Positions 1 through 5,509 of a stretch of 5,509 bases of DNA are shown here, one piece after another. Each line of letters begins with the position of its first letter. The stretch's first letter is position 1. The stretch lies in NCBI GenBank assembly GCA_947176355.1, contig CAMWQY010000185.1, forward strand, positions 1 through 5,509, read 5' to 3'. The notes beneath the pieces were generated by a model. That model worked only from the letters and a program-made list of their open reading frames with translations, was not told where the DNA came from and made no database searches. Both the position numbers and the translations under genes were made by a program. This stretch comes from an uncultured Porphyromonadaceae bacterium. Lineage in GTDB: Bacteria; Bacteroidota; Bacteroidia; Bacteroidales; Muribaculaceae.

Positions 1-940
1 CTTGCTGGGCGCTGAGAGTCTTTATTTGCTCTTTGAATGGGGTTTCGTCGTGGCGCAGGAATAGTCGGATTATGTGTTGCCAAGGAGCTTTCACCTGAGA
101 TCCGAGTCCAAGTCTCAAAGTCAAAAGATGAAAAAAGGTCTTTATTAGTGCGGAAAATTCTATGTCTGATATACTTTGACTCAAACACCAGCAACACTCG
201 TATGCTTCATTGCGTTGTGCTACTCCCCTTTCTTCCAATCCTTGAAGCATAATATCAAATAATCGGATTGCTTCCTGAATGTTAGTCTCCCGTTTGCTCA
301 TTTGAGACACTGATGTCACATTGGAGGCAAGACGCTTGAGGAATGTTTCGTATGCTTCAAGGGTGAATGCAGTCTTGACCATAGGATATACAATCTTGTT
401 TCTAACGGGCATGATAACATCTAATCCCGATCCCTCGATATAATCTTGATAAGCTACTGCGATAATTCGCAAGGCTACGCAAGCAACATCGTGTGGCGAT
501 TCGTCCTCGTGGAGAGATATCCAAAAGGGCCAGAATGTACGGTCGTTGTCATTGTCAGTGTCGCGAAGACGGCAAGAGAAGTCCTTTTCCGGGAAGACAT
601 TGTTTAGTCGACGCAAAGCGAGTGGTAGGATAGTATTCCACTCCTCAAGAGCTATTAATGTCTCCTCCGAATGGTCAAAATCCGTCAGTGTCGTAGAACG
701 ACATCCGAAATAGATGCCGTGTGAGGGATGGTAGATATCGTATTCAATCAGCATGTCATAACGGCGGTGTCCATCGGCGCTCATGACCTTCACCTCACAA
801 TGCTCTATATATCGTGGTTTTCCTGAATGAAGGATCATTTCAGGATTACTTCCTTCTGGCAAAAAATCGAGGAGTCTCTCGATATGGTGGATGGAGGCGC
901 GGTTATTCCAGTAGTATTTATCGGGGTTCATTTTATTCAT
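1..940 (-). CDS. Unrecognised protein, 3' end cut by the window edge
   Basis: An open frame of 313 codons starts at an ATG (complement of 938-940) and stays open to the left edge, so the C-terminus is missing. A second in-frame ATG lies three codons later (929-931). I do not recognise the family and assign no function. No signal peptide or convincing membrane segment is visible, so it is probably cytosolic. Residues 1-175 are rich in aromatic and acidic residues, with WNNRASIHHIERLLDFLP near the start, a probable beta-rich stretch at about 48-85 (RRYDMLIEYDIYHPSHGIYFG), and an acidic DTDNDND run at 127-133 followed by RTFWPFW. Residues 185-313 look mainly helical, with IQEAIRLFDIMLQGLEERG at 221-239 and a Cys/Trp cluster ECCWC at 248-252. 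A perfect Bacteroidota promoter lies just upstream, which supports expression. It is divergent from cysE. That it is a gene is fairly sure; its role is unknown. Confidence 0.85.
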   Translation of the reverse strand, partial: MNKMNPDKYYWNNRASIHHIERLLDFLPEGSNPEMILHSGKPRYIEHCEVKVMSADGHRRYDMLIEYDIYHPSHGIYFGCRSTTLTDFDHSEETLIALEEWNTILPLALRRLNNVFPEKDFSCRLRDTDNDNDRTFWPFWISLHEDESPHDVACVALRIIAVAYQDYIEGSGLDVIMPVRNKIVYPMVKTAFTLEAYETFLKRLASNVTSVSQMSKRETNIQEAIRLFDIMLQGLEERGVAQRNEAYECCWCLSQSISDIEFSALIKTFFHLLTLRLGLGSQVKAPWQHIIRLFLRHDETPFKEQIKTLSAQQ

Positions 941-998
941 GTGACTAAATTATAATACCACTTGTCTTATTCAATCTTCATTTTTAAGTTTCCATCTA

Positions 999-1029
999 CA
1001 AAATTATAAAAAAATGATATGACTACAAA
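999..1029 (-). promoter_or_regulatory. Bacteroidota-type promoter for the left-hand unrecognised gene
   Basis: Read on the minus strand, TTTG (1029-1026) is followed by 19 bases and then TAATTTTG (1006-999). This matches the known Bacteroidota primary sigma factor consensus, a TTTG-type -33 box and a TAnnTTTG -7 box about 19-21 bases apart, at every fixed position. Transcription would be expected to start near 992-995, giving a leader of roughly 50-55 bases before the ATG at 940. The assignment rests on motif match and position only. Confidence 0.75.
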
Positions 1030-1045
1030 GATTATATATAGGAGT

Positions 1046-1076
1046 GTTGCTATTTCTGACTATCAGACTATTTCTG
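1046..1076 (+). promoter_or_regulatory. Candidate promoter for cysE
   Basis: GTTG at 1046-1049 is followed by 19 bases and TATTTCTG at 1069-1076. Compared with the Bacteroidota consensus (TTTG, 19-21 bases, TAnnTTTG) each box has one mismatch. The start point would be near 1083, giving a leader of about 100 bases before the cysE ATG. No better match was found in the gap on this strand. It would presumably drive cysE, cysK and the glycosylase gene together. The match is imperfect, so this is a moderate-to-low confidence call. Confidence 0.4.
1050..1076 (+). repeat. 9-base direct repeat around a short palindrome
   Basis: CTATTTCTG occurs at 1050-1058 and again at 1068-1076, 18 bases apart start to start. 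Between and partly overlapping the copies, TCTGA-CTA-TCAGA (1055-1067) forms a perfect 5-base inverted repeat with a 3-base centre. The second copy contains the -7 box of the candidate cysE promoter. This could be an operator for a regulator, but in A/T-rich sequence of this length it could also arise by chance. Confidence 0.4.
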
Positions 1077-1182
1077 GAAATATAGATGATGATGGCGAAT
1101 GCAAACAAGATGTGGGGTGAAGGCGTTATAGTAGCAGATGAATTAACGATAAATACACATACTTAATTCTGCTTATAACTAT

Positions 1183-2109
1183 ATGGAATATGATTATATA
1201 TGCTCTTCGAGGGCGGAGCTGACAGGGAGAATAGGAGCGGTAATCAATAATACTGTGGAGCAATTATCGGCTATTTCAGCAGGGGCTCGGAAAATCACTC
1301 CGGCATCCTGCGGACCTCTCCCATCGGTAGAGGCTGTACGCGAAATATTGGATCTTGTGAAAACTGTGATTTTTCCGGAGTTTATCGATCGATACCATGG
1401 GACTCGTGCGATGGAAGATGCACGTTTGTCGGTAAGTACGGAAAGACTTTTCCGAAGCCTTTCAAAAGAAATCGGTCACAGCCTATTCCAGAAGAATCCT
1501 GATTGTGGATCATCCGTGGCGGCAGAACAGGGGCTGGAATTAGCATTGAAATTGGTAGAGCGTCTTCCGGAAATAAAGCGACTCATATATACAGACGTGC
1601 AAGCTATTTATGATAATGATCCTGCAACGGAAGATTTTGGAGAGATTATTCTCAGTTATCCGGTGGTTCACGCGATGATCCACTACCGATTTGCTCATGA
1701 ATTGCTGAAAATTGGAGTACCTGTTCTTCCTCGAATCATTACAGAACTTGCACATTCCGATACTGGCATTGACATAAATCCCGGGGCAACTATAGGTGAA
1801 TATTTTGCCATAGACCATGGTACCGGCGTAGTAATCGGCGAGACGTGCATCATAGGAGATCATGTGACACTCTATCAAGGTGTGACCTTGGGAGCAAGAA
1901 ACTTCACTCTTAACGGAGAGGGTCATCCGGTAAATGTGCCTCGTCATCCGATACTTGAAGACCATGTTACTGTCTATGCAAACGCAACTATCCTTGGAAG
2001 GATCACTGTCGGGCATGATACGATTGTGGGAGGCAACGTATGGCTAACAGAATCAGTGCCTCCAAAATCGAGGGTTGTGCAGAAAAATGCTGAATTTAAG
2101 GTGAGATAG
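1183..2109 (+). CDS. cysE: Serine O-acetyltransferase
   Basis: This cytosolic enzyme transfers acetyl from acetyl-CoA to L-serine, giving O-acetylserine, the first committed step of cysteine synthesis. The protein has 308 residues, longer than the roughly 273 of the E. coli enzyme, because the N-terminal helical region is extended (about 1-190, including TDVQAIYDNDPA and YPVVHAMIHYRFAHEL). The C-terminal half is a left-handed beta-helix of hexapeptide repeats (TGIDINPGATIGEYFAIDHG, then GVVIGETCIIGDHVTL and YQGVTLGA). Asp211-His212 in the IDHGTG motif matches the catalytic Asp-His of the family, and His255 in PRHP matches the second active-site histidine. The tail ends Glu-Phe-Lys-Val-Arg and lacks the terminal Ile that docks into CysK in well-studied enzymes. 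cysK follows after 134 bases. Start: the ATG at 1183 is preceded by A/T-rich sequence, usual for this phylum. Bacteroidota members are sometimes labelled EpsC-type; the function is the same. Confidence 0.96.
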   Translation: MEYDYICSSRAELTGRIGAVINNTVEQLSAISAGARKITPASCGPLPSVEAVREILDLVKTVIFPEFIDRYHGTRAMEDARLSVSTERLFRSLSKEIGHSLFQKNPDCGSSVAAEQGLELALKLVERLPEIKRLIYTDVQAIYDNDPATEDFGEIILSYPVVHAMIHYRFAHELLKIGVPVLPRIITELAHSDTGIDINPGATIGEYFAIDHGTGVVIGETCIIGDHVTLYQGVTLGARNFTLNGEGHPVNVPRHPILEDHVTVYANATILGRITVGHDTIVGGNVWLTESVPPKSRVVQKNAEFKVR

Positions 2110-2114
2110 TGATT

Positions 2115-2145
2115 ATTAATGCTTAATTCATAAAGCATAATTCAT
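2115..2145 (+). repeat. A/T-rich intergenic repeat, copy 1 (after cysE)
   Basis: Six bases after the cysE stop, this 31-base element matches the element after cysK (3161-3191) at 29 of 31 positions; the first 19 bases, ATTAATGCTTAATTCATAA, are identical. Here ATGCTT (2119-2124) and AAGCAT (2133-2138) form a perfect 6-base inverted repeat around an 8-base loop. The stem is short and A/T-rich, so a strong terminator is unlikely. From general knowledge, words of this kind (ATTATGAATTATGCATT and similar) are scattered between genes in many Bacteroidales genomes. Confidence 0.7.
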
Positions 2146-2153
2146 ATTACATA

Positions 2154-2171
2154 ATTACAGGTATTACAGGT
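2154..2171 (+). repeat. Tandem 9-base duplication before cysK
   Basis: ATTACAGGT occurs twice head to tail (2154-2162 and 2163-2171) in the gap between cysE and cysK, about 73 bases before the cysK ATG. Two perfect adjacent copies may be a replication-slippage product or a paired binding site. Nothing else in the window shows which. Confidence 0.5.
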
Positions 2172-2243
2172 CGCTGAGATGAACAATTAAAATGATATTT
2201 TACGAATATATTCAAATCAAAATTGACAATTAATTTAAACGAT

Positions 2244-3161
2244 ATGAAGATATATGAATCAATGCAGGAGTTGATAGGAAATACTCCCCTACTTGAAATA
2301 AAAAATATTGAGAGAGATGAAGATCTCAAGGCTCGCGTTCTTGTGAAAATTGAGGCATTTAATCCAGGCGGAAGTGTGAAAGACCGCATTGCAAAGGCAA
2401 TGATTGATGATGCGGAGGAATCAGGTAAATTACGAAAAGGTGGGACTATCATCGAACCAACAAGCGGCAATACCGGAATCGGACTTACATGGATAGGAGT
2501 ATCTAAAGGTTATAGAGTGATACTTTGTATGCCTGAGACAATGAGCGAGGAGAGGAAGAAAATGTTGGCTGCTCTTGGTGCAGATCTTGTGCTTACACCC
2601 GGAAAAGATGGCATGAAAGGATCTATTGCTAAGGCTCAGGAACTTAACAAAGAGATCTCAGGCAGCATCATAATGAGTCAATTTGACAATCCAGCCAATC
2701 CAGCCATTCACTCAAGGACTACCGCTGAAGAGATATGGAGAGATACGGATGGGACTGTCGACGTGTTTGTAGCCGGTGTCGGTTCGGGAGGTACCCTCAC
2801 AGGAACAGCAAGAACTTTGAAAAAATATAATCCTTTGATTAAGGTTGTGGCTGTCGAACCGGAAAGCTCTCCAGTGATTTCCGGTGGACTTCCGGGTCCT
2901 CATAAAATCCAGGGTATCGGTGCCGGATTCATTCCGGGAAACTTTGATGAGAAGCTTGTAGATGAAGTAGAAAGGATTTCAGACAAGGATGCTTTTGAAT
3001 GCCAGAAACTCCTGTCAAGAAAAGAAGGTGTATTCGCCGGTATTTCATCCGGCGCAGCGCTTGCAGCTGCACTGAAAGAAGCTCGTAAAGAAGAAAATAA
3101 GGGCAAGACTATCGTGGCAATTCTTCCTGATACAGGAGAACGCTACCTTTCAATGCTTTGA
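2244..3161 (+). CDS. cysK: Cysteine synthase (O-acetylserine sulfhydrylase), CysK type
   Basis: This cytosolic PLP enzyme combines O-acetylserine, made by the preceding cysE, with sulfide to give L-cysteine. Counting from the ATG at 2244 it has 305 residues. The frame also allows a TTG at 2223, but MKIYESMQELIGNTPLLEI is the normal family N-terminus, so the ATG is preferred. Lys46 in NPGGSVKDR should form the Schiff base with PLP. EPTSGNTG (71-78) is the substrate-binding loop, GVGSGGT (178-184) holds the PLP phosphate, and Ser269 in GISSG should contact the pyridine nitrogen. QFDNPANP (146-153) and HKIQGIGAGFIP (220-231) favour CysK over CysM. The protein ends just after the PDTGERYLS motif, as is usual. 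No key residue is missing. It is probably cotranscribed with cysE, although the 134-base gap could hold a weaker promoter that I could not identify. Confidence 0.97.
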   Translation: MKIYESMQELIGNTPLLEIKNIERDEDLKARVLVKIEAFNPGGSVKDRIAKAMIDDAEESGKLRKGGTIIEPTSGNTGIGLTWIGVSKGYRVILCMPETMSEERKKMLAALGADLVLTPGKDGMKGSIAKAQELNKEISGSIIMSQFDNPANPAIHSRTTAEEIWRDTDGTVDVFVAGVGSGGTLTGTARTLKKYNPLIKVVAVEPESSPVISGGLPGPHKIQGIGAGFIPGNFDEKLVDEVERISDKDAFECQKLLSRKEGVFAGISSGAALAAALKEARKEENKGKTIVAILPDTGERYLSML

Positions 3162-3191
3162 TTAATGCTTAATTCATAATGCATAATTAAT
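3161..3191 (+). repeat. A/T-rich intergenic repeat, copy 2 (after cysK)
   Basis: This element starts at the last base of the cysK stop codon and fills most of the 45-base gap to the next gene. It differs from copy 1 at two of 31 positions. One difference (A to T at 3180) weakens the ATGCTT/AAGCAT stem seen in copy 1 and creates the palindrome ATGCAT (3179-3184). Because the element covers the end of cysK and the approach to the next start codon, it may affect translation or RNA stability, but the sequence alone does not show this. Confidence 0.7.
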
Positions 3192-3206
3192 AATGTTGAG
3201 TCCGTT

Positions 3207-3791
3207 ATGGATAAGAAAGAAGAATTGATAATAGAGACGCATCCTTTTCCCCCTTTTCTACCAAAGGGGGCAAGGGTGCTTATGATGGGAACATTTCCTC
3301 CGGGTGAACACCGATGGAGTATGAATTTCTACTACCCCAACCCTATCAATGACTATTGGCGTATCTGCGGGATGCTTTTCTTAGGAGATAAGAATGCCCT
3401 TTATGACGCTGAGCATAAATGTTTCCGAGAAGAAGAATGCCGAAAACTGATGGATGAGCATCACATAGCCATGCACGATACGGCACGAGTGGTCAGACGA
3501 CTAAAGGGGAATGCTTCAGATAAGTTTCTTGAGATTATTAAGCAGGTGCCTTTATATGAATTGCTTAAGGAAATACCGGAATGCCACACTATTGCTACTA
3601 CAGGCGAGAAAGCGGCGGATGTGATAGCGGAATTAACAGGCACACAACGTCCGAAGATGGGAGAAATGACAGAATCAAGCGACGGCTTGCGAATCTGGCG
3701 TATGCCATCCACAAGCCGTGCATATCCTATGAAAATCGAGAAGAAAGCTGAATATTACGCTGAGTTATTCCGCTCCGTCGGGATTCTTTAG
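3207..3791 (+). CDS. Uracil-DNA glycosylase superfamily protein, resembling the hypoxanthine/mismatch glycosylase branch
   Basis: A cytosolic DNA repair enzyme of 194 residues, expected to cut a deaminated or mismatched base from DNA in base excision repair. The motif 1 region is [12 protein letters not shown] (26-37), followed by [14 protein letters not shown] (40-53), a middle MHDTA (89-93), TTGEKAAD (131-138) and motif 2 [10 protein letters not shown] (166-175). This order and the FPP...FYY.NP.N..W pattern resemble family 6 (hypoxanthine-DNA glycosylase-like) and Mug/TDG-type proteins more than classical Ung. The catalytic Asn/Asp of Ung or Mug motif 1 is absent; Asn48 in NPINDYW is the best candidate catalytic residue by analogy. 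Substrate choice (uracil, hypoxanthine or other) cannot be told from sequence. The ATG at 3207 gives the expected family N-terminus ([17 protein letters not shown]). It lies 45 bases after cysK, probably in the same transcript, and its last 27 bases overlap the ligA end on the opposite strand. Confidence 0.88.
   Translation: MDKKEELIIETHPFPPFLPKGARVLMMGTFPPGEHRWSMNFYYPNPINDYWRICGMLFLGDKNALYDAEHKCFREEECRKLMDEHHIAMHDTARVVRRLKGNASDKFLEIIKQVPLYELLKEIPECHTIATTGEKAADVIAELTGTQRPKMGEMTESSDGLRIWRMPSTSRAYPMKIEKKAEYYAELFRSVGIL
3249..3270 (+). repeat. Perfect 8-base hairpin in the early glycosylase coding sequence
   Basis: CCCCCTTT (3249-3256) and AAAGGGGG (3263-3270) are perfect reverse complements around the 6-base loop TCTACC, starting 42 bases into the coding sequence. 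It is the strongest inverted repeat I noticed in the window. No T-run follows on either strand, so it is not an intrinsic terminator. The encoded residues (Pro-Phe-Leu-Pro-Lys-Gly) fit the protein family, so the codons may produce the hairpin by chance. Confidence 0.6.
3765..3791. other. Tail-to-tail overlap of the glycosylase and ligA genes
   Basis: The last 27 bases of the rightward glycosylase gene (stop TAG at 3789-3791) are also the last 27 bases of leftward ligA (stop TAA, complement of 3765-3767). There is no intergenic space for a terminator, and no GC-rich hairpin followed by a T-run is visible on either strand here. Transcripts from both sides must therefore run into each other's gene unless another mechanism stops them. 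Confidence 0.9.
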
Positions 3792-5509
3792 CTTTTGGAG
3801 AAATTCTTCTTCGGAGATGATTGGAATGCCAAGTTTTTGGCATTTTTCGTATTTTGCAGGTCCCATATTTTCACCGGCTAATACGAATGATGTTTTCTTG
3901 GAGATACTTCCTACATTTTTACCTCCGTTAGCCTCAATCAAATCCTTGTATTCCTCTCGGCTATGATGAGCAAATGTGCCTGAAATGACGATAGACTGCC
4001 CTTCAAGAGCATTCCCTGCCGGCTGCATTTTCTCTTCGCTTAATTGCATCTGAAGCCCCGCAGCTTTAAGCCTTTCGATATTTTCAATATTAACAGGATC
4101 ACGAAGATAATCGTAGATTCCTTGTGCTACAATCGGGCCAACATCAGGAATTGCCTGCAATTCCTCAACACTCATTTCCAGCATGCGGTCCATGCTCTTT
4201 ACGCTCTTTGCCACTCTCTTTGATGTAGTCTCCCCGACGTTTGGAATGGAAAGCGCATACACTACCCTCTCAAACGGCACTTGCTTTGAAGCCTCAAGCC
4301 CATTTAGAATTCTTTCGGCACTCTTGTCGCCAAAACGATCAAGTATTGAGAGCTGCTCTTTGGTGAGATTATAAAGGTCGGCTGAAGTATTGACAAGTCC
4401 TTTATCATAAAGCAATTCTGCTGTCTCCTCGCCCACACCATCAATATTCATCATCCTTCTGGCACAGAAATGCTCAATCCTTCCGGTAATCTGAGGTCGG
4501 CAACCATACTTATTGGGACATATCCATGCTGCATCACCCTCTTTATTGACAAGCGGAGTATCGCAGACAGGACATCGAGATACGAATACCACAGGTTTGC
4601 TTTCGGGTTCTCGTCGTGCTATATCCACTCCTGTAATCTTAGGAATGATTTCACCACCTTTCTCTACATAAAGCCAATCATTTTCATGAATGTCAAGTTC
4701 CTTCATGATATCGGCATTATGAAGGGATGCACGTTTCACGATTGTTCCGGAAAGCAAAACAGGATCAAGATTAGCCACAGGGGTTACGATACCCATTCTT
4801 CCCGTCTCAAAACTTACGAAACGAAGTTTAGTGCAAGCATTCTCAGGATTGAATTTGAAAGCCACAGCCCATCGCGGAGACTTTGCAGTGTAGCCAAGAT
4901 TGAGTTGCTGACGCAGAGAATTGACTTTAAAGACAAGTCCATCAGTAGCAACCGGAAGTTCTTTTCTTGCTGTATCCCAATAATCTATGTAAGCATCCAC
5001 TTCTTCTACAGTATGCAGAATCTTCATTTCCCCGGAAACTTTGAATCCCCAACTACGGGCAGCCTCCATATTTGCATAATGAGTGTCGTATGGAAGATTA
5101 TCCGACAGAAGATAATAGAAAATTGCATCAAGACGACGCTTTGCCACTTCACGTGGATCTTGGGTCTTTAGCGTTCCGCTTGCAGCATTACGAGGATTGG
5201 CAAAGAGGGGTTCTTCATTGTATTCGCGTTCTTTATTTAGCTCATCAAAGACTTTCCATGGCATAAGAATTTCACCACGGATCTCAAATTTATCGGGCCA
5301 ATCACCAGGCTGAAGAACAAGGGGAATACTCCGGATTGTCTTGACATTGGCAGTCACATCGTCGCCTTGTGAGCCATCGCCACGCGTTACAGCCCTTACA
5401 AGGCGTCCTCCTTCGTAGGTCAAAGAAATAGAAGTGCCGTCATATTTCATTTCACCCGTAATTTCGAAACTTTGACCTTCGAGACCTTTCTTAACTCTAT
5501 CAAACCATT
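3765..5509 (-). CDS. ligA: NAD+-dependent DNA ligase, N-terminus cut by the window edge
   Basis: LigA seals nicks between Okazaki fragments and in repair, using NAD+ to adenylate an active-site lysine. The frame is open to the right edge; 580 C-terminal residues are visible, and the start plus roughly 90-100 residues (the NMN-binding Ia region) lie outside. Counting from the first visible full codon, the adenylation motif KYDG is at 21-24. Further nucleotidyltransferase motifs are [10 protein letters not shown] (42-51), [12 protein letters not shown] (103-114) and TDGLVFKVN (188-196). An OB fold follows (about 225-300, with TPVANLDPV and ASLHNAD), then a zinc finger with Cys312, Cys315, Cys330 and Cys336, helix-hairpin-helix repeats (about 350-470, with [13 protein letters not shown] and [12 protein letters not shown]) and a C-terminal BRCT domain (about 501-572). 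The OB fold has GRMG where GRTG is usual. Its stop (3765-3767) lies inside the convergent glycosylase gene. Its promoter is outside the window. Confidence 0.98.
   Translation of the reverse strand, partial: WFDRVKKGLEGQSFEITGEMKYDGTSISLTYEGGRLVRAVTRGDGSQGDDVTANVKTIRSIPLVLQPGDWPDKFEIRGEILMPWKVFDELNKEREYNEEPLFANPRNAASGTLKTQDPREVAKRRLDAIFYYLLSDNLPYDTHYANMEAARSWGFKVSGEMKILHTVEEVDAYIDYWDTARKELPVATDGLVFKVNSLRQQLNLGYTAKSPRWAVAFKFNPENACTKLRFVSFETGRMGIVTPVANLDPVLLSGTIVKRASLHNADIMKELDIHENDWLYVEKGGEIIPKITGVDIARREPESKPVVFVSRCPVCDTPLVNKEGDAAWICPNKYGCRPQITGRIEHFCARRMMNIDGVGEETAELLYDKGLVNTSADLYNLTKEQLSILDRFGDKSAERILNGLEASKQVPFERVVYALSIPNVGETTSKRVAKSVKSMDRMLEMSVEELQAIPDVGPIVAQGIYDYLRDPVNIENIERLKAAGLQMQLSEEKMQPAGNALEGQSIVISGTFAHHSREEYKDLIEANGGKNVGSISKKTSFVLAGENMGPAKYEKCQKLGIPIISEEEFLQKLKNPDGAE

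Larger units (their letters stand above)
941..1182. other. Divergent intergenic region between the unrecognised gene and cysE
   Basis: This 242-base A/T-rich gap holds control signals for both flanking genes. The leftward promoter is at 999-1029 and a candidate rightward promoter is at 1046-1076, with only 16 bases between them, so the two would be back to back. A 9-base direct repeat with a small palindrome between its copies overlaps the rightward candidate. A 26-codon open frame (1086-1166) lies between that candidate and cysE. I see no RNA gene, no riboswitch fold that I recognise, and no clear Shine-Dalgarno sequence before cysE. Confidence 0.7.

Noticed and set aside
37..252. 71-codon open frame on the plus strand
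   Set aside because: It lies wholly inside the longer minus-strand gene at 1-940, has no family resemblance and no promoter-like sequence in view.
1540..2016. 158-codon open frame on the minus strand inside cysE
   Set aside because: It is antisense to a clear, complete cysE, with a His/Cys/Tyr-rich translation typical of a shadow frame.
2119..2138. ATGCTT/AAGCAT stem after cysE as an intrinsic terminator
   Set aside because: The stem is only six base pairs, A/T-rich, with an 8-base loop and no T-run after it, so it does not meet terminator criteria.
2223..2243. Upstream TTG start for cysK, adding seven residues
   Set aside because: The ATG at 2244 gives the standard CysK N-terminus; the added residues (TINLND) come from A/T-rich leader sequence and have no counterpart that I know of in the family.
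2147..2470. 107-codon minus-strand open frame spanning the cysE-cysK gap and the start of cysK
   Set aside because: Most of it is antisense to the conserved cysK N-terminus and it has no recognisable family.
3249..3270. CCCCCTTT/AAAGGGGG hairpin as a terminator or inserted repeat
   Set aside because: No T-run follows on either strand, and the encoded residues fit the normal glycosylase N-terminus, so there is no sign of an insertion.
4470..5171. 233-codon open frame on the plus strand inside ligA
   Set aside because: It is long, but fully antisense to conserved LigA motifs, and the translation (rich in Ser, Ile, Cys and His) shows no domain. It is explained by codon bias of the real gene.
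5448..5450. Methionine as a possible start of ligA
   Set aside because: This Met directly precedes the catalytic KYDG lysine. The frame continues upstream to the window edge with LigA-like sequence ([19 protein letters not shown]), so the true start is outside.

Overview
The window looks like a piece of a Bacteroidales chromosome (Bacteroidota). The reasons are moderate GC with A/T-rich intergenic gaps, start codons preceded by A/T-rich sequence instead of clear Shine-Dalgarno sites, a textbook Bacteroidota-type promoter (TTTG, 19 bases, TAATTTTG), an N-terminally extended serine acetyltransferase, and short A/T-rich repeats of the ATGCTTAATTCATAA kind between genes. The genus cannot be fixed from this sequence alone.

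Layout from left to right. Positions 1-940 (minus strand) hold an unrecognised soluble protein of at least 313 residues that runs off the left edge. Positions 941-1182 are a 242-base divergent gap with a perfect Bacteroidota promoter facing left and a weaker candidate facing right. Three genes then run rightward with short gaps: cysE (serine O-acetyltransferase, 1183-2109), cysK (cysteine synthase, 2244-3161) and a small uracil-DNA-glycosylase-superfamily protein (3207-3791). The 3' part of ligA (NAD+-dependent DNA ligase) fills the right side on the minus strand (3765-5509). It meets the glycosylase gene tail to tail, and the last 27 bases of the two genes overlap.

Function. CysE acetylates L-serine to O-acetylserine, and CysK replaces the acetyl group with sulfide to make L-cysteine, so the pair encodes the two-step cysteine pathway. 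The next two genes belong to DNA maintenance: a glycosylase removes damaged bases, and LigA seals nicks in replication and repair. They are convergent and therefore not in one operon.

No mobile element, CRISPR array, RNA gene, riboswitch or intrinsic terminator was recognised. The core genes are ordinary housekeeping genes. The items most worth a second look are the unrecognised left-hand gene, the back-to-back promoter region with its repeat-and-palindrome structure, the CysE C-terminus that lacks the isoleucine used elsewhere to dock onto CysK, the near-identical A/T-rich repeats after cysE and after cysK, and the overlapping ends of the glycosylase and ligase genes. I did not find convincing evidence of a new multi-gene system.
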